Positions 45,439 through 56,333 of a DNA stretch of 64,000 bases are shown here, in pieces. Made by a program: the position numbers and the translations under genes. Position 1 is the stretch's first letter. Every line of letters starts with the position of its first letter. The stretch comes from an uncultured Clostridium sp. (GTDB taxonomy: Bacteria > Bacillota > Clostridia > Peptostreptococcales > Peptostreptococcaceae). Location: assembly GCA_945871955.1 (NCBI GenBank), contig CAMBXR010000001.1, forward strand, positions 1-64,000, given 5' to 3'. The notes below the pieces were generated by a model that saw only the letters and a program-made list of their open reading frames with translations, searched no databases and was not told the DNA's origin.

Positions 45439-47838
45439 TTATTGTTCTTCTAATTTAGCTAACTCTTCCATTGTTATTAATACTTTTCTAGGTTTACTTC
45501 CTTCACTCGGTCCAACTATACCTCTTTCTTCCATAGAATCAATTAGTCTAGCCGCTCTATTAAACCCTATTTTATATTTTCTTTGAAGCATTGAAGATGA
45601 TCCTTGACCACTTTGTACTACAAAAGCAATGGCATCTTCTAAAAATTCATCTACATCATCATTTTTTATATTAGCAGTTTTTGATATAGTTTGAATTATT
45701 TCTTCTTCATACTTAACTTCTTCTTTTACTTGACTCTTTACAAAGTTTATTACTTTATCTGAATCCTCTTCAGATATATAAGCTCCTTGTAATCTAACTG
45801 GTTTAGCTGCTCCTAGTGGATAGAATAACATATCACCTTTTCCAAGTAATTTTTCAGCTCCACCCATATCTAATATTGTTCTAGAGTCAGTTTGTGATGA
45901 AACTGCAAAAGCAATTCTAGATGGAACATTGGCTTTTATTACTCCTGTTATTACATCTACAGAAGGTCTTTGTGTAGCTATAATTAAATGCATACCTGCA
46001 GCCCTTGCCATTTGTGCTAATCTACAGATATAATCTTCCACTTCATTTGCACATGCCATCATTAAGTCGGCAAGCTCATCTATAATTATTACTATTTTAG
46101 GAAGTTTAGTCTCACTTTTTGAGTTATAACTAGTAATATCTTTAACACCAATCTCTGCAAATAATTTATATCTTTTATTCATCTCTACAACTGCCCAACT
46201 TAAAGCATTTGCTGCTTTTTTAGGATCAGTTACAACTGGTGATAATAAATGAGGAATTCCATTATAATGAGCTAGTTCAACTACTTTTGGGTCTATAAGT
46301 AATAATTTAACCTCATCAGGTGTAGCTTTATATAATAAAGAGTTTATTATTGTATTTATACAAACTGATTTACCTGAACCTGTAGCCCCTGCCACAAGTA
46401 AGTGAGGCATTTTACCTATATCTGCTATAACAGGATTTCCACTTATATCTTTTCCTAGTCCTATAGAAAGAGACGAGTCATTTTCTTTAAACTCTTTACT
46501 CGCAAGAACATCTCTAAGTCCCACAACTTGAGGCTCATCATTTGGAACCTCTATACCTATAGCACTTTTCCCTGGAATAGGAGCTTCCATTCTTATGCTT
46601 TTTGCAGCTAAAGAAAGCGCTATATCATCACTTAAGTTTACTATTCTACTTACTTTAACACCTGGATTTGGTTGTACTTCATATCTAGTTATTGTTGGAC
46701 CTAAAGTTACTTGACCCATTTTTGTATCTACACCAAAATTAGATAATGTCTTAATTAATAAAGATGCATTTTCTAATGCCTTTCTTTTATCATTTTCATT
46801 ACCTTTGTGACTAATTTTAGTCAATAAATCTAAACCTGGCTTTTTATAATTTTCATAACTTGATTGACTATTTATTTCTAATTCATTAGTATTAACTAAA
46901 TTTATAGGTGAAGTCTTCTCTAAAGTTATATTATTATTAGCTCTAATATTTGGGTTTGTGTTTTGTAAATCTTTTAGTACATCTAATTCTGGCATACTAT
47001 TTGTACCTTCTAAAATTTCTAAATAATCATCATCACTTTTATTAAAACCTACAATTTTTATAGTTTTGTCTTCATCAACTAAAGTTGAGTCTACTATAGT
47101 ATTTTCTACTTCTTCGTTTTTGTGAAGAACATTTTTGAAAAATCCTTTTTTATTTTTTTCTACTTGAGTAGTTTCATCAACTTCTTCAGTCATTAAATTA
47201 ATTGCAGACTCTTTTAAATTTGACATCTTATCTTTTACACTTACATTTCCACTTTTAATTTTATTTATTTTTTCACTGCTGCCTTCTATTAAGTCTTTCA
47301 ATGAAATATTAAAAGTATACATAACTGTAATAAATAAAGTAAATAAGCTTATTAACCAACCACCTGTTAGTCCAATTACTTCTTTAATAAAATATGCTAT
47401 TGTCGATGTAATTAAGCCTAGGCCTGTTCCATTGATACCCATTTGCATAACATCTGCATACATATTAGCTTTTAGAGGATTTTCTATTGGTATTTTTCTT
47501 GCATTAAATAATCCATAGAAAACAAATAGAAATGCTATAAAAATATAAACTGTTTTACTTTTTTTCATTCTATAAACATATTCATTTCTTTCGAAAAATC
47601 CTAAAACACCTATAATTATTATTAATACTGGAATAAGTATAGCAAGAGCTCCAAATAACCCTTTAAAAGTATCTTGTATAAATTGACCTATAAGACCCAT
47701 AGAATTTGAGTTTAAACTATATAATAAGAAAATTCCTATAAATATAGTTACTAGATTGTAATATTCACCTGAAACTATTATTTTGTCCTTGTTATACTTT
47801 TTTTTGTTCTTAGCGCCTTTACTTTTTTTCTTAGCCAC
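45439..47838 (-). CDS. ftsK: DNA translocase FtsK/SpoIIIE
   Basis: A 799-residue membrane-anchored motor that pumps chromosomal DNA through the division or sporulation septum. Layout: a basic N-terminus, four membrane spans (about 28-185), a variable linker (about 190-320), then the FtsK ATPase with [23 protein letters not shown] (Walker A, about 490), [13 protein letters not shown] (Walker B) and the [20 protein letters not shown] block. A C-terminal winged-helix gamma domain (about 735-795) has [20 protein letters not shown]. The start is GTG 47838, with GAGG 8 bases upstream; an upstream GTG at 47847 lies over that site. Confidence 0.93.
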   Translation of the reverse strand: MAKKKSKGAKNKKKYNKDKIIVSGEYYNLVTIFIGIFLLYSLNSNSMGLIGQFIQDTFKGLFGALAILIPVLIIIIGVLGFFERNEYVYRMKKSKTVYIFIAFLFVFYGLFNARKIPIENPLKANMYADVMQMGINGTGLGLITSTIAYFIKEVIGLTGGWLISLFTLFITVMYTFNISLKDLIEGSSEKINKIKSGNVSVKDKMSNLKESAINLMTEEVDETTQVEKNKKGFFKNVLHKNEEVENTIVDSTLVDEDKTIKIVGFNKSDDDYLEILEGTNSMPELDVLKDLQNTNPNIRANNNITLEKTSPINLVNTNELEINSQSSYENYKKPGLDLLTKISHKGNENDKRKALENASLLIKTLSNFGVDTKMGQVTLGPTITRYEVQPNPGVKVSRIVNLSDDIALSLAAKSIRMEAPIPGKSAIGIEVPNDEPQVVGLRDVLASKEFKENDSSLSIGLGKDISGNPVIADIGKMPHLLVAGATGSGKSVCINTIINSLLYKATPDEVKLLLIDPKVVELAHYNGIPHLLSPVVTDPKKAANALSWAVVEMNKRYKLFAEIGVKDITSYNSKSETKLPKIVIIIDELADLMMACANEVEDYICRLAQMARAAGMHLIIATQRPSVDVITGVIKANVPSRIAFAVSSQTDSRTILDMGGAEKLLGKGDMLFYPLGAAKPVRLQGAYISEEDSDKVINFVKSQVKEEVKYEEEIIQTISKTANIKNDDVDEFLEDAIAFVVQSGQGSSSMLQRKYKIGFNRAARLIDSMEERGIVGPSEGSKPRKVLITMEELAKLEEQ

Positions 47839-47877
47839 CAATCTCACCTCTTATTTCTTATACCCTATCAATTCAAA

Positions 47878-47912
47878 TTAAAAGTGTTAATGGCATTCAT
47901 TAACACTTTTAA
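47878..47912 (-). terminator. Terminator after the TepA-like gene
   Basis: A perfect 15-bp stem (TTAAAAGTGTTAATG and its complement) with a 5-base loop lies between the TepA-like gene and ftsK. T-runs are modest. Confidence 0.7.
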
Positions 47913-47955
47913 TTATTAAATCATTATATCACATATTACTTATTTTAAACAAATC

Positions 47956-48774
47956 TTATTTATTTCCTTCATTTTTATCTTCTTTTATTAATTCTCTTAG
48001 TTTAGCTAAAGCTTCTTTAAGTCCACCAACTTCATCAATAAGACCACATTCTACTGCTTCCTTTCCTATAAGTACACTTCCTACATCACTTACAAGTTCA
48101 TCTTTAGCATTCATAAGTTTATTTAATTCTTCTCTTTCAATGTTGGAAGTTCTTGTTATAAATTCAACTATTCTTTCTTGCATTTTCTTAAAGTATTCAA
48201 AAGTTTCATTAACTCCTATTACAAGGCCATTTGTTCTAATTGGATGAACTATCATTGTAGCAGTTGGTGCTATATAAGAATAATCTCCTGATGTTGCAAG
48301 AGGGACACCTATAGAATGACTTCCCCCTAATACTAATGTAACTACTTTTTTAGATATACTATTTATTAACTCCGCCATGGCAAGACCTGCTTCCACATCT
48401 CCACCAACAGTATTTAAAATTACAAGAATTCCTTTAATTTCACTACTTTCTTCTACTGAATATAAAAGAGGAATTATATGCTCATATTTTGTGGATTTTT
48501 TTTGTGGATTTCCAACAAAGTGCCCTTCAATTTCTCCTATAATTGTTATACACTGAATTTCTTTTGGCGAATTAGAAGGCATATTAGGTACTCCCATTTG
48601 TTTTATATCTTGAATTTTATCACTATCATTTTCTTCATTATTTTCATTTGTATTATTTGATGATGTATTTTTTGATTTATTATTATCAGATTCAAATTGA
48701 ATATTATTTAAATCATAACTATTATAATTATCTTTATTTATGTATTCATTCATATTATTTTCTCTTTTTATCAT
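47956..48774 (-). CDS. tepA: ClpP-like serine protease, TepA family
   Basis: 272 residues: a polar, Asn-rich N-terminal region (about 1-70) and a ClpP/crotonase-fold domain (about 75-260). The catalytic Ser is in GGSHSIGVPLA (about 150) and the His in TMIVHPIR (about 174). ILNTVGGDVEAGLAMAELI forms the oxyanion region. Bacillus tepA also sits next to spoIIIE and affects protein export and SASP degradation; the same context supports the name. GAGGTG lies 6 bases upstream of the ATG. The N-terminal low-complexity tail is longer than I expect for the family. Confidence 0.82.
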   Translation of the reverse strand: MIKRENNMNEYINKDNYNSYDLNNIQFESDNNKSKNTSSNNTNENNEENDSDKIQDIKQMGVPNMPSNSPKEIQCITIIGEIEGHFVGNPQKKSTKYEHIIPLLYSVEESSEIKGILVILNTVGGDVEAGLAMAELINSISKKVVTLVLGGSHSIGVPLATSGDYSYIAPTATMIVHPIRTNGLVIGVNETFEYFKKMQERIVEFITRTSNIEREELNKLMNAKDELVSDVGSVLIGKEAVECGLIDEVGGLKEALAKLRELIKEDKNEGNK

Positions 48775-48987
48775 TTATTTCACCTCATATATATATATTT
48801 AATTTTATATTTCCCAATGAGTATGAAATAATTCTATACTTTTCACAAAGCAAAATCTTATAGTATTCAAACTTTCATTATAATTTATATTCATAATAAT
48901 ATTTTTACTAAAGGTAAGATAAAAATAAATTTAAAAATAATAATTATATAAACAATAACAAAGCGTTTATTTTATAATTACTAAAAT

Positions 48988-49030
48988 ACCCTATACAGAT
49001 AAATATATCTACTATTTTTCTGTATAGGGT
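48988..49030 (-). terminator. Terminator-like hairpin after aspartokinase
   Basis: ACCCTATACAG pairs with CTGTATAGGGT around a 21-base AT-rich loop, followed on the minus strand by ATTTTAG. Confidence 0.65.
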
Positions 49031-49065
49031 TTATTTAAATTTAATATATCTTAATTTATTTCTTA

Positions 49066-50274
49066 TTAATCTGTAAACTCTTTGTGAATAGCATGAACTG
49101 TATTTATCATATCTTCTTCTTTTACTAAACATGTAAGGCATGTATATGAATCTGATGATTGTAAAAGTGAAATTCCTGCTTTTGATAAAGATCTAACTAT
49201 TCTAGCAATTACACCAGGAGTTTCTGTTATTTTGGAACCAATTAATGTTACTTTTGCACAGTGTTTTCTAACTTCATATTCCACATTATATTTTTTTAAA
49301 ATCTTTTCAACTAAAGAAATGTTATTTTGGTCTAAAGCAAAAGCTTTTTCTTCTGCAAAGAAGTTTATCATATCTAAGTTAATTTGTTTTTCTTCCATTT
49401 CATTTAATATTTTAGAAAACAATTCTTCAGAAGACTTAACTTTTACTTGAACTATATTATCTTTATGAGCTACTGCTGTCATAAATCTAGCTTTAAAATC
49501 TTCATAATCATTACTTACTACACCGCGAGTAAGTCCTATTCTTGTTCCTTTACAAGTTGGATTTAAAGTATTTTTTATTTCTAATACTATATCTCCATTT
49601 TTAGCTAATTCAACAGCTCTTGGATGAATAACCTTAGCTCCTTTTTCAGCCATTTGGAATACTTCTTCATAGTCACAGTAATCCAATATTTTTGCAGATG
49701 GTTCTATTCTTGGATCTGCTGTCATTATTCCATCCACATCTGTATAAATTTGTACTGTTTCACAACCTAGTGATTTTCCTATGGCAACTGCACTAGTATC
49801 ACTTCCACCTCTACCTAAAGTTGTGATTTCTCCATCTTCAGTTGCTCCTTGAAAACCTGCAATAACAACAACCTTTCCTTCATCTAATTCTCTGTGAATT
49901 CTTGTAGGATTTATTTCTTTTATTTTTGAATCAGAATAAATTTTTGTTGTTACTATTCCAGCTTGCATTCCTGTTAGAAATACTGATGGTATACCTCTTG
50001 CTTCTAACATAGATGACAATATTGTTCCTGATATTATTTCTCCACAAGACATAATTAAGTCAAGTTCTCGTTTTTTAGGTTTTTGATTAACTTTAGTACA
50101 TAAATTTATTAGTGTATCAGTGGCATACGGCTCTCCTTTACGCCCCATGGCTGATACTACAACCACTAAGTCATTCCCCTTTTTTCTATAGCATTCTATT
50201 ATATTACATACTTCATTCATTTTTTCAACTGATGCTACTGATGTACCACCAAATTTTTGTACTAGAATCCCCAT
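49066..50274 (-). CDS. Aspartate kinase
   Basis: 402 residues. It phosphorylates aspartate, the first step towards lysine, diaminopimelate, methionine and threonine. The kinase domain has VQKFGGTSVASVEKM (5-19), VVVSAMGRKGEPYATD, GFQGATEDGEITTLGRGGSDTSAVAIG (about 138-165) and YTDVDGIMTADPRI. Two ACT domains follow (about 265-400), which normally bind lysine or threonine. GGGGG is about 5 bases upstream of the ATG. It precedes no other lysine gene here; the close upstream neighbour is the YlmC/YmxH gene. Isozyme identity (LysC or DapG type) is not resolved; a dapG gene in this region of Bacillus favours DapG. Confidence 0.93.
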   Translation of the reverse strand: MGILVQKFGGTSVASVEKMNEVCNIIECYRKKGNDLVVVVSAMGRKGEPYATDTLINLCTKVNQKPKKRELDLIMSCGEIISGTILSSMLEARGIPSVFLTGMQAGIVTTKIYSDSKIKEINPTRIHRELDEGKVVVIAGFQGATEDGEITTLGRGGSDTSAVAIGKSLGCETVQIYTDVDGIMTADPRIEPSAKILDYCDYEEVFQMAEKGAKVIHPRAVELAKNGDIVLEIKNTLNPTCKGTRIGLTRGVVSNDYEDFKARFMTAVAHKDNIVQVKVKSSEELFSKILNEMEEKQINLDMINFFAEEKAFALDQNNISLVEKILKKYNVEYEVRKHCAKVTLIGSKITETPGVIARIVRSLSKAGISLLQSSDSYTCLTCLVKEEDMINTVHAIHKEFTD

Positions 50275-50283
50275 AATTACCCC

Positions 50284-50529
50284 CTAATATACTCCATCGT
50301 ACTCAATGATTATCATATCATTACCGATTTTTTTTACATTCCTCCACGGAATTTCTATATCTCCTCTGTCTCTTCTTATGCCAAAGAATCCTTTTTCTCT
50401 TGGTATGGAAAGTGCTAAAATTTTACCTGTAGTCTCATCTATTATGATATCACACTCTCCTATTACACCAAGTCTTTCCCCACTAATTAAGTTAACTATT
50501 TCTTTTCCAGCTAATTCAGATAAATTCAT
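50284..50529 (-). CDS. YlmC/YmxH-family sporulation-linked PRC-barrel protein
   Basis: An 81-residue PRC-barrel protein. Core blocks LAGKEIVNLISGERLGVIGE and IDETTGKILALSIPREKG, followed by DIEIPWRNVKKIGNDMIII, match the YlmC/YmxH group. Function unknown; the Bacillus relatives are sporulation-associated. ATG 50529 has GGGGTG 6 bases upstream. An upstream extension to 50583 would overlap the protease gene and has no such site. It lies between the M16 protease and aspartokinase genes, as ymxH does near dapG in Bacillus. Confidence 0.85.
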   Translation of the reverse strand: MNLSELAGKEIVNLISGERLGVIGECDIIIDETTGKILALSIPREKGFFGIRRDRGDIEIPWRNVKKIGNDMIIIEYDGVY

Positions 50530-50560
50530 ATTTTCACCCCAATAATTTAAAATATTTTTC

Positions 50561-51802
50561 TTATATCTGAACACCTTCCACATCTTTTCCTACTATACAT
50601 ACTGCCAAGTTCTCTATATTAAATACTTTATTAATAATTGCCTTAACTTGTTCCATATTTACACTATTTATATGTTCTATAATTTCATCTTCGTCTTTTA
50701 TTTTATTGTTAAGCAGCATAGACTCACCATTAGATAACATTTTTGAGTTAATGCTTTCTAAACTTAATATATAATTACCTTTCAACTGTTTTTTACTTTG
50801 TTCAAGTTCTTCTTCTGTAATATAGTTTTCTCTTATATTTTTTATTTCTTTTATTATTAAGTCATAAACTTCTTTTAAATATTCTTCGCTAGTGCTAGCA
50901 AATATACCTAACTCTCCACATTTTCTAAATAATGTCTGAGATGAGTATATAGAATATACTAATCCTCTATCTTCTCTTATATTTTGGAAAAGCCTAGAGC
51001 TAGTACTACCACCGAATATATTATTTACAACAGATAAAGCATATGATTCTTTTTCATTTTCCTCTGGTATTGCTTTTAAATTTATAGCTATATTAACTTG
51101 TTCGCTATCCTTGTTTTTAGCTATAAAACATGGATGATAAGTAGCTTCTTTAACATCTATATTTACTTGTTTTTTCTCCCATGTATCAAATTTTTCTTCT
51201 ATAACTTTAATTACTTCTTCAAAATTAAAGTTACCACAAATTGATATAACTGCATTATTAGGCACATAGTACTTATTATAATAATTTAAAATATCTTCTC
51301 TACTTAAATTCTTAATAGTATTTCTATTTCCTAAAATATTTCTACCAAGACCATCATTTAAGTATACATTTTCTACTAATAAGTCATAAGATAAGTCATC
51401 TAAAGAATCTTCATACATTTTTAATTCTTCAAGTATAACAAATCTTTCTTTATCTATATCATTATTATCAAAAGATGAGTTTAATATCATATCGCTTAAT
51501 ACATCTATACCTTTATTTATATGTTCATCTAAAAGGTGAACATAATAACATGTACATTCTTTATTTGTAAAAGCATTTATTTCCCCACCTAAACTATCAA
51601 TTTCTCTTGCTATATCTTTAGCACTTCTATTTTTAGTTCCTTTAAATAGCATATGCTCTATAAAATGAGATACACCACTTTCCTTTTCTGACTCCAATCT
51701 AGAACCTGTATTTATCCAAATACCTAAAGATACGGATTTTAAATAAGGTATTTCTTCTCCCACAATAGTAAGCCCATTTTTTAAGGTTTGGCATTTATAC
51801 AT
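50561..51802 (-). CDS. M16-family zinc peptidase (MlpA/YmxG-like)
   Basis: 413 residues. The zinc motif HFIEHMLFKGT (HxxEH, about 43-53) and a downstream Glu in the NAFTNKECTCYYVH region make it a complete catalytic M16 subunit. The second half holds the inactive-type M16 C domain with FGGSTSSRLFQNIREDRGLVYSIYS, the signature for the lid. It is a cytosolic processing or degrading peptidase, called MlpA in Bacillus, where it also lies between ylxY and ymxH. ATG 51802 has GGAGG 5-6 bases upstream. Confidence 0.9.
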   Translation of the reverse strand: MYKCQTLKNGLTIVGEEIPYLKSVSLGIWINTGSRLESEKESGVSHFIEHMLFKGTKNRSAKDIAREIDSLGGEINAFTNKECTCYYVHLLDEHINKGIDVLSDMILNSSFDNNDIDKERFVILEELKMYEDSLDDLSYDLLVENVYLNDGLGRNILGNRNTIKNLSREDILNYYNKYYVPNNAVISICGNFNFEEVIKVIEEKFDTWEKKQVNIDVKEATYHPCFIAKNKDSEQVNIAINLKAIPEENEKESYALSVVNNIFGGSTSSRLFQNIREDRGLVYSIYSSQTLFRKCGELGIFASTSEEYLKEVYDLIIKEIKNIRENYITEEELEQSKKQLKGNYILSLESINSKMLSNGESMLLNNKIKDEDEIIEHINSVNMEQVKAIINKVFNIENLAVCIVGKDVEGVQI

Positions 51803-51895
51803 TTTGTCCTCCAAATTATCACCACGTCATTATATCTATTAAATTTTATAAATCATTAAAAATTTATAGTATTAATTATAATTTAGTAATGAAAT

Positions 51896-52645
51896 TTAAT
51901 CAACTACAAACACATCACTAAGTCTTCCTGGTTTAAGATTTTTATCTCTAATAATTTGAATAATATCATCTAAACATTTTGTTGTAGCATTTGTTGGATG
52001 CATCAAAACAATACTTCCATCTACTATGTCTTTATTTTTTATCCTTTCAATAATTCTTTGTGGATTATCTTTATCTTGCCAATCTATAGTGTCCACATCC
52101 CATTTAAAACATATGTAATTTAAACTTTCTGCAGCTTTTACTGTGTCTGAACCAAAAGAACCTGATGGTGCTTGAAAAAATTTCGTTTCTTCTCCTAAAG
52201 CTTCTTCTATTATTTTTTTTGAAGTACTTATTTGCTTATAATTGTCATCATAAGATAAGGTAGCATAATCTAAATGCTTATATCCATGATTTCCTATTTC
52301 ATGTCCCTCATTTTTTATTTTCATCAACAAGTCCTTTTTGTTTTCAGCCCACTTTCCCGTCACATTAAAAGTAATATGAACATTTTCTTTTTTGAGAGTT
52401 TCTAATATTGATATTACATACTCATCCTCCCACCCCAAATCTACATTGCATGTTAATGCAACATAACCACTATTTTTTTTAGTTCCCTGGGTGTAGGGAG
52501 CCTTTGCCAAGTCTAAAATATTTATACTTGGAGTTGCTTCATTTCTTTTAACTGTAAACACTATCCCTCCTAGTATAAGCAAAAGTATTAAGATGAAAAT
52601 TATTATTTTTTTTAATTTACCTTTGTTTAATACCATCATTATCAT
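51896..52645 (-). CDS. Membrane-anchored polysaccharide deacetylase-like protein (YlxY-like)
   Basis: 249 residues: one N-terminal membrane anchor (about 10-31) and a NodB-type domain (about 60-245). VALTCNVDLGWE replaces the normal TFDDG motif, keeping one Asp, as in YlxY and related sporulation proteins. HEIGNHGYKHLDYATLS supplies the two metal His, FQAPSGSFGSDT the RxPY-equivalent, and VLMHPTNAT the last motif His. Possibly a reduced-activity enzyme of spore cortex or wall. GGAGG is 7 bases upstream of the first ATG. ylxY-mlpA order matches Bacillus. Confidence 0.83.
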   Translation of the reverse strand: MIMMVLNKGKLKKIIIFILILLLILGGIVFTVKRNEATPSINILDLAKAPYTQGTKKNSGYVALTCNVDLGWEDEYVISILETLKKENVHITFNVTGKWAENKKDLLMKIKNEGHEIGNHGYKHLDYATLSYDDNYKQISTSKKIIEEALGEETKFFQAPSGSFGSDTVKAAESLNYICFKWDVDTIDWQDKDNPQRIIERIKNKDIVDGSIVLMHPTNATTKCLDDIIQIIRDKNLKPGRLSDVFVVD

Positions 52646-52750
52646 AGGCTATCCTCCTAATATATACAAATTATTTACTAGTTAATTTTATTATTACAAC
52701 TTCTAATTTATTCTTCTTACTTGGACTTGCTAATTAATTATAAATTTATA

Positions 52751-52777
52751 ACAAAAAAAACGAGACTATGTCTCGTT
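52751..52777 (-). terminator. Terminator of pnp
   Basis: AACGAGAC pairs with GTCTCGTT across a 3-base loop, followed on the minus strand by eight T. Confidence 0.9.
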
Positions 52778-52799
52778 CCCTTATTTTAAAAATAAATTA

Positions 52800-54905
52800 T
52801 TATTTATTTTTTCTTTCTGGTTTTGGAAGTAATACTTTTCTAGATACATTTACTCTACCTTTGTCATCTATTTCAGTAACCTTAACTTCTACTTCATCTC
52901 CAACATTTAAAACATCTTCAACTTTTTCTATTCTTTCATGAGCTATATTTCCTATACGAAGTAATCCTTCTTTTCCTGGAAGTAACTCAACAAAAGCACC
53001 GAAGTTAACTATTCTAGTTACTTTACCTTTGTATACAGCATTAAGTTCAACCTCTGCAACTATATCAGATATTTTTTGCTCAGCTAATTTTATCATATCC
53101 ATATCAGTACCAGCTATGAATACTTCACCATCTTGTTCTATATCTATTTTAACACCAGTTTCATCTATTATCTTAGTTATTACTTTACCACCAGCACCTA
53201 TAACGTCTCTTATTTTGTCTGGATTAATTCTCATAGTAACTATTTTTGGTGCATATTTAGATAACTCAGCATTTGGTTTATCTATACATTTTTTCATTTC
53301 ATTTAATATATGAAGTCTACCAACTCTAGCTTGAGATAATGCTTGAGTTAATATTTCTTTATCTATACCAGCTATTTTTATATCCATTTGTATAGCAGTT
53401 ATACCTTTTTCAGTACCTGCAACTTTGAAGTCCATATCTCCTAAATGGTCTTCCATACCTTGTATATCTGAAAGTATAGCCATTTTTCCATCATGTTCTA
53501 TAAGTCCCATTGCTATACCTGCAACCATATCTTTTAAAGGTACACCAGCATCTAATAAAGATAATGTTGAACCACAAACAGAACCTTGAGATGTAGATCC
53601 ATTTGAACTTAATACTTCAGACACAAGTCTTATTGCATAAGGGAATTCTTCTTTTGAAGGTATTACTGGAAGTAATGCTCTTTCTGCAAGGGCACCATGT
53701 CCTATTTCTCTTCTTCCTGGTCCTCTTGATGGTCTAGCTTCACCAACAGAGTATGCAGGGAAGTTGTAGTGATGCATATATCTTTTATTTTCTTCTTCAT
53801 CAAGTCCATCTAATATTTGAACATCACCTAAAGCTCCTAAAGTTGTAACTGTCATTACTTGAGTTTGTCCTCTTGTAAATAATCCTGAACCATGAGCTCT
53901 TGGTATAAATCCATGGTCACACCAGATCGGTCTTATTTCATCAGTTTTTCTTGCATCTGGTCTTCTACCTTCATGTACTATAGCTTTTCTAACTTCTTCT
54001 TTTATTATGGCATCTAAAGTTGCTATTATATCATTTCCAAACTCTTCTAAGGTTTCTTCATCAAAGCTATTTATAGTTTGCTCTTTAACTGCATCCATAG
54101 CCTCTTGTCTTTCTAATTTTTCAACTACTTTTACAGCTTCTTTCATACCTTCAGTAGCTATTTCTCTAACTTTAGCTTCTATTTCAGCATTTGGTTTAGT
54201 CTCTTCAAATTCCATTTTTTCTTTTCCAACTTCAGCTTGGATTTGTTCTATGAATTCAACTATTTTTTTGATTTCTTCATGAGCTTTTAATATTGCTTCA
54301 AGCATTAATGATTCTGGCACTTCATTTGCTCCAGCTTCAACCATCATTACTGCTTCTTTAGTTCCTGATACTACTAAGTGTAATTCACTTTTTTCTCTTT
54401 CTTCTGCTGTAGGATTTACTACTAATGCTCCATCAACTAATCCTATACATACAGAACCTGTTGGACCATTGAATGGTATTTCTGATATTGATAAAGCAAC
54501 TGAAGACCCTATCATAGAAACTATATCAGGAGTACAGTCTTGATCTACTGATAGAACTGTAGCAACTACTTGTACATCATTTCTAAAAGTTTTTGGGAAT
54601 AAAGGTCTTATTGGTCTATCAATAAGTCTTGATGTAAGTATAGCTTTTTCTGATGGTTTACCTTCTCTTTTTAAAAATCCACCTGGTATTTTACCAACTG
54701 AATATAATTTTTCTTCATAATCAACGCTTAGTGGGAAGAAGTCAACACCGTCTCTTGGTTGAGCTGATTTTGATACATTGACCATAACCATAGTCTCACC
54801 ATATCTAAGAATTGCACTTCCACTTGCAAGTTGTGCTATTTTGCCTATTTCAACAGAAAGTTCTCTTCCTGCTAAATCCATTGTAAAAATTTTATGTTCA
54901 AACAT
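52800..54905 (-). CDS. pnp: Polyribonucleotide nucleotidyltransferase (PNPase)
   Basis: A 701-residue phosphorolytic 3'-5' exoribonuclease of the mRNA decay machinery. Two RNase PH domains (about 12-145 and 320-455; [18 protein letters not shown] in the first, [15 protein letters not shown] and [12 protein letters not shown] in the second), a helical linker, a KH domain ([18 protein letters not shown], about 560) and an S1 domain ([26 protein letters not shown], about 625). Length is standard. GGAGG is 11 bases from the ATG, a long spacer. A promoter lies at 54955-54983. Adjacent to rpsO and degV as in many Firmicutes. Confidence 0.96.
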   Translation of the reverse strand: MFEHKIFTMDLAGRELSVEIGKIAQLASGSAILRYGETMVMVNVSKSAQPRDGVDFFPLSVDYEEKLYSVGKIPGGFLKREGKPSEKAILTSRLIDRPIRPLFPKTFRNDVQVVATVLSVDQDCTPDIVSMIGSSVALSISEIPFNGPTGSVCIGLVDGALVVNPTAEEREKSELHLVVSGTKEAVMMVEAGANEVPESLMLEAILKAHEEIKKIVEFIEQIQAEVGKEKMEFEETKPNAEIEAKVREIATEGMKEAVKVVEKLERQEAMDAVKEQTINSFDEETLEEFGNDIIATLDAIIKEEVRKAIVHEGRRPDARKTDEIRPIWCDHGFIPRAHGSGLFTRGQTQVMTVTTLGALGDVQILDGLDEEENKRYMHHYNFPAYSVGEARPSRGPGRREIGHGALAERALLPVIPSKEEFPYAIRLVSEVLSSNGSTSQGSVCGSTLSLLDAGVPLKDMVAGIAMGLIEHDGKMAILSDIQGMEDHLGDMDFKVAGTEKGITAIQMDIKIAGIDKEILTQALSQARVGRLHILNEMKKCIDKPNAELSKYAPKIVTMRINPDKIRDVIGAGGKVITKIIDETGVKIDIEQDGEVFIAGTDMDMIKLAEQKISDIVAEVELNAVYKGKVTRIVNFGAFVELLPGKEGLLRIGNIAHERIEKVEDVLNVGDEVEVKVTEIDDKGRVNVSRKVLLPKPERKNK

Positions 54906-54954
54906 TAATGCTTGTACCTCCTCTTATACTGAAACCACTTTTTCTCTATGTACT

Positions 54955-54983
54955 ATATTAACAAAATTACTACTAATTAACAA
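54955..54983 (-). promoter_or_regulatory. Candidate promoter of pnp
   Basis: On the minus strand TTGTTA (54983-54978) and TAATAT (54960-54955) are 17 bases apart. Confidence 0.5.
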
Positions 54984-55036
54984 TATAATTATATTGTAGA
55001 AAATTTGTGTTTCTAGTATATCTTCTTATTTATTAA

Positions 55037-55879
55037 CTAACTTGAAGAACTTATAGCTAAAATTTCTGGTCCTGTATGTGAACATATACAAGATCCGCCT
55101 CTAGTAATAAATACTTTTTTTGCTTTTACTCTTTTTGCTACTTCTTCTTTAAGTTTTTCAAAATCTGATTCATTGGATCCATATCCAATTGTAATTATTT
55201 TAGATTCTAAGTCATTGTCATTAGCTTCTAAAATCATGTCTACTAATTTAGAAGCTACTTGCTTAGTTCCTCTAACTTTTGATACTATTTTACTTTTACC
55301 ATCTTCCATAGTACATATAGGCTTTATATTTAACATATTTCCTACAAATGATACTACGCTAGGTAATCTTCCACTTTCTTTTAAATAATCAAGTGTAAAT
55401 GGAACAAAGAATAAATTGACACTTCCCCTGATTTCTTCTAATTTATCAACTATTTCTTTTGCACTTAAGTCACTTTCCTCTATTAATTCACAGGCTTTTA
55501 TTATATATTGTCCACTCCCAAGAGATAAAAATAATGTATCAAAAATATAAATATTTCCCTCTACATCATTTTTAGCCATTGTAGCACTTTGATATGTTCC
55601 CGAAGCTTTTGATGAACCTGTAAAACAAATAACATCATATCCCTCACTTACGTATTTTTCAAAACTCTCTTTAAATTGCATATATGTAGCCTGAGATGTT
55701 TTAGGTAAATTCTCACTAGTTTTTAAAATATGATAAAATTCTTCTTTTGTGAAATCTACGCCATCTTTATATTCTTTTCCATCTATATTGATAGTAAGTG
55801 GAATTATTTCTAAATAGTCTTTTTCTTTTATTTCTTCAGGAATATCACACATACTATCATATAATATTTTAATATTCAT
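55037..55879 (-). CDS. DegV family fatty-acid-binding protein
   Basis: A 280-residue DegV protein. Family blocks: KILYDSMCDIPEE (4-16), IIPLTINIDGKEYKDGVD, LPKTSQATYMQF (about 57), CFTGSSKASGTYQSA (about 84) and ESGRLPSVVSFVGNMLNIKPIC (about 160). Relatives (FakB) bind acyl chains for the fatty-acid kinase FakA; the ligand here is presumed. ATG 55879 has GGGGG about 8 bases upstream; an extension to 55906 lacks a site. It sits between rpsO and pnp with a terminator upstream. Confidence 0.9.
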   Translation of the reverse strand: MNIKILYDSMCDIPEEIKEKDYLEIIPLTINIDGKEYKDGVDFTKEEFYHILKTSENLPKTSQATYMQFKESFEKYVSEGYDVICFTGSSKASGTYQSATMAKNDVEGNIYIFDTLFLSLGSGQYIIKACELIEESDLSAKEIVDKLEEIRGSVNLFFVPFTLDYLKESGRLPSVVSFVGNMLNIKPICTMEDGKSKIVSKVRGTKQVASKLVDMILEANDNDLESKIITIGYGSNESDFEKLKEEVAKRVKAKKVFITRGGSCICSHTGPEILAISSSS

Positions 55880-55926
55880 AACTACTACCCCCTTGTAGAA
55901 ACCCATTACTTTTTCTTTATCAATAC

Positions 55927-55961
55927 AAAAAAAACAGGTACTATAGTATACCTGCTTTTTT
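55927..55961 (-). terminator. Terminator of rpsO
   Basis: CAGGTA pairs with TACCTG across an 8-base palindromic loop, flanked by A and T runs. On the minus strand eight T follow. Confidence 0.85.
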
Positions 55962-55976
55962 TATAAAGTAATAAGA

Positions 55977-56231
55977 TTATTTTCTTAATCCTAATTTAGC
56001 TATTAATGATCTGTAACCTTCTAAGTCTTTTTCTTTTAAGTAAGCTAATAAGTTTCTTCTTCTACCAACCATTTTTAATAATCCTCTTCTTGAGTGGTGG
56101 TCTTTTTTGTGAACTTTTAAGTGTTCGTTTAACTCGTTTATTCTAGCTGTTAATAAAGCTATTTGAACTTCTGGAGAACCAGTATCTCCTTCTTTTCTTC
56201 CGAATTCTCTTATTATTTCTGTTTTATTCAT
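55977..56231 (-). CDS. rpsO: 30S ribosomal protein S15
   Basis: 84 residues, a little shorter than the 89 of Bacillus S15 at the N-terminus. It binds the 16S rRNA central domain early in 30S assembly. The diagnostic [16 protein letters not shown] (about 16-31) and [28 protein letters not shown] blocks are present. ATG 56231 has GGAGG about 8 bases upstream; the upstream in-frame TTG would overlap it. The leader may hold an autoregulatory structure (56245-56320). Confidence 0.96.
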   Translation of the reverse strand: MNKTEIIREFGRKEGDTGSPEVQIALLTARINELNEHLKVHKKDHHSRRGLLKMVGRRRNLLAYLKEKDLEGYRSLIAKLGLRK

Positions 56232-56244
56232 TTGATGTACCTCC

Positions 56245-56320
56245 AAATATTTTTAATATAATCGCCATTTACTAAGCATTGATTGGAGTATTCATATGCC
56301 GAGTAATGGTTACCTTCATT
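56245..56320 (-). promoter_or_regulatory. Candidate S15 autoregulatory leader
   Basis: The rpsO leader can fold with CCATTACT pairing to AGTAAATGG (one bulge) and an inner GCAT/ATGC stem, shortly before the ribosome binding site. S15 commonly represses its own mRNA through such a junction. The fold is proposed by eye. Confidence 0.4.
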
Positions 56321-56333
56321 ATTCTATCATATC

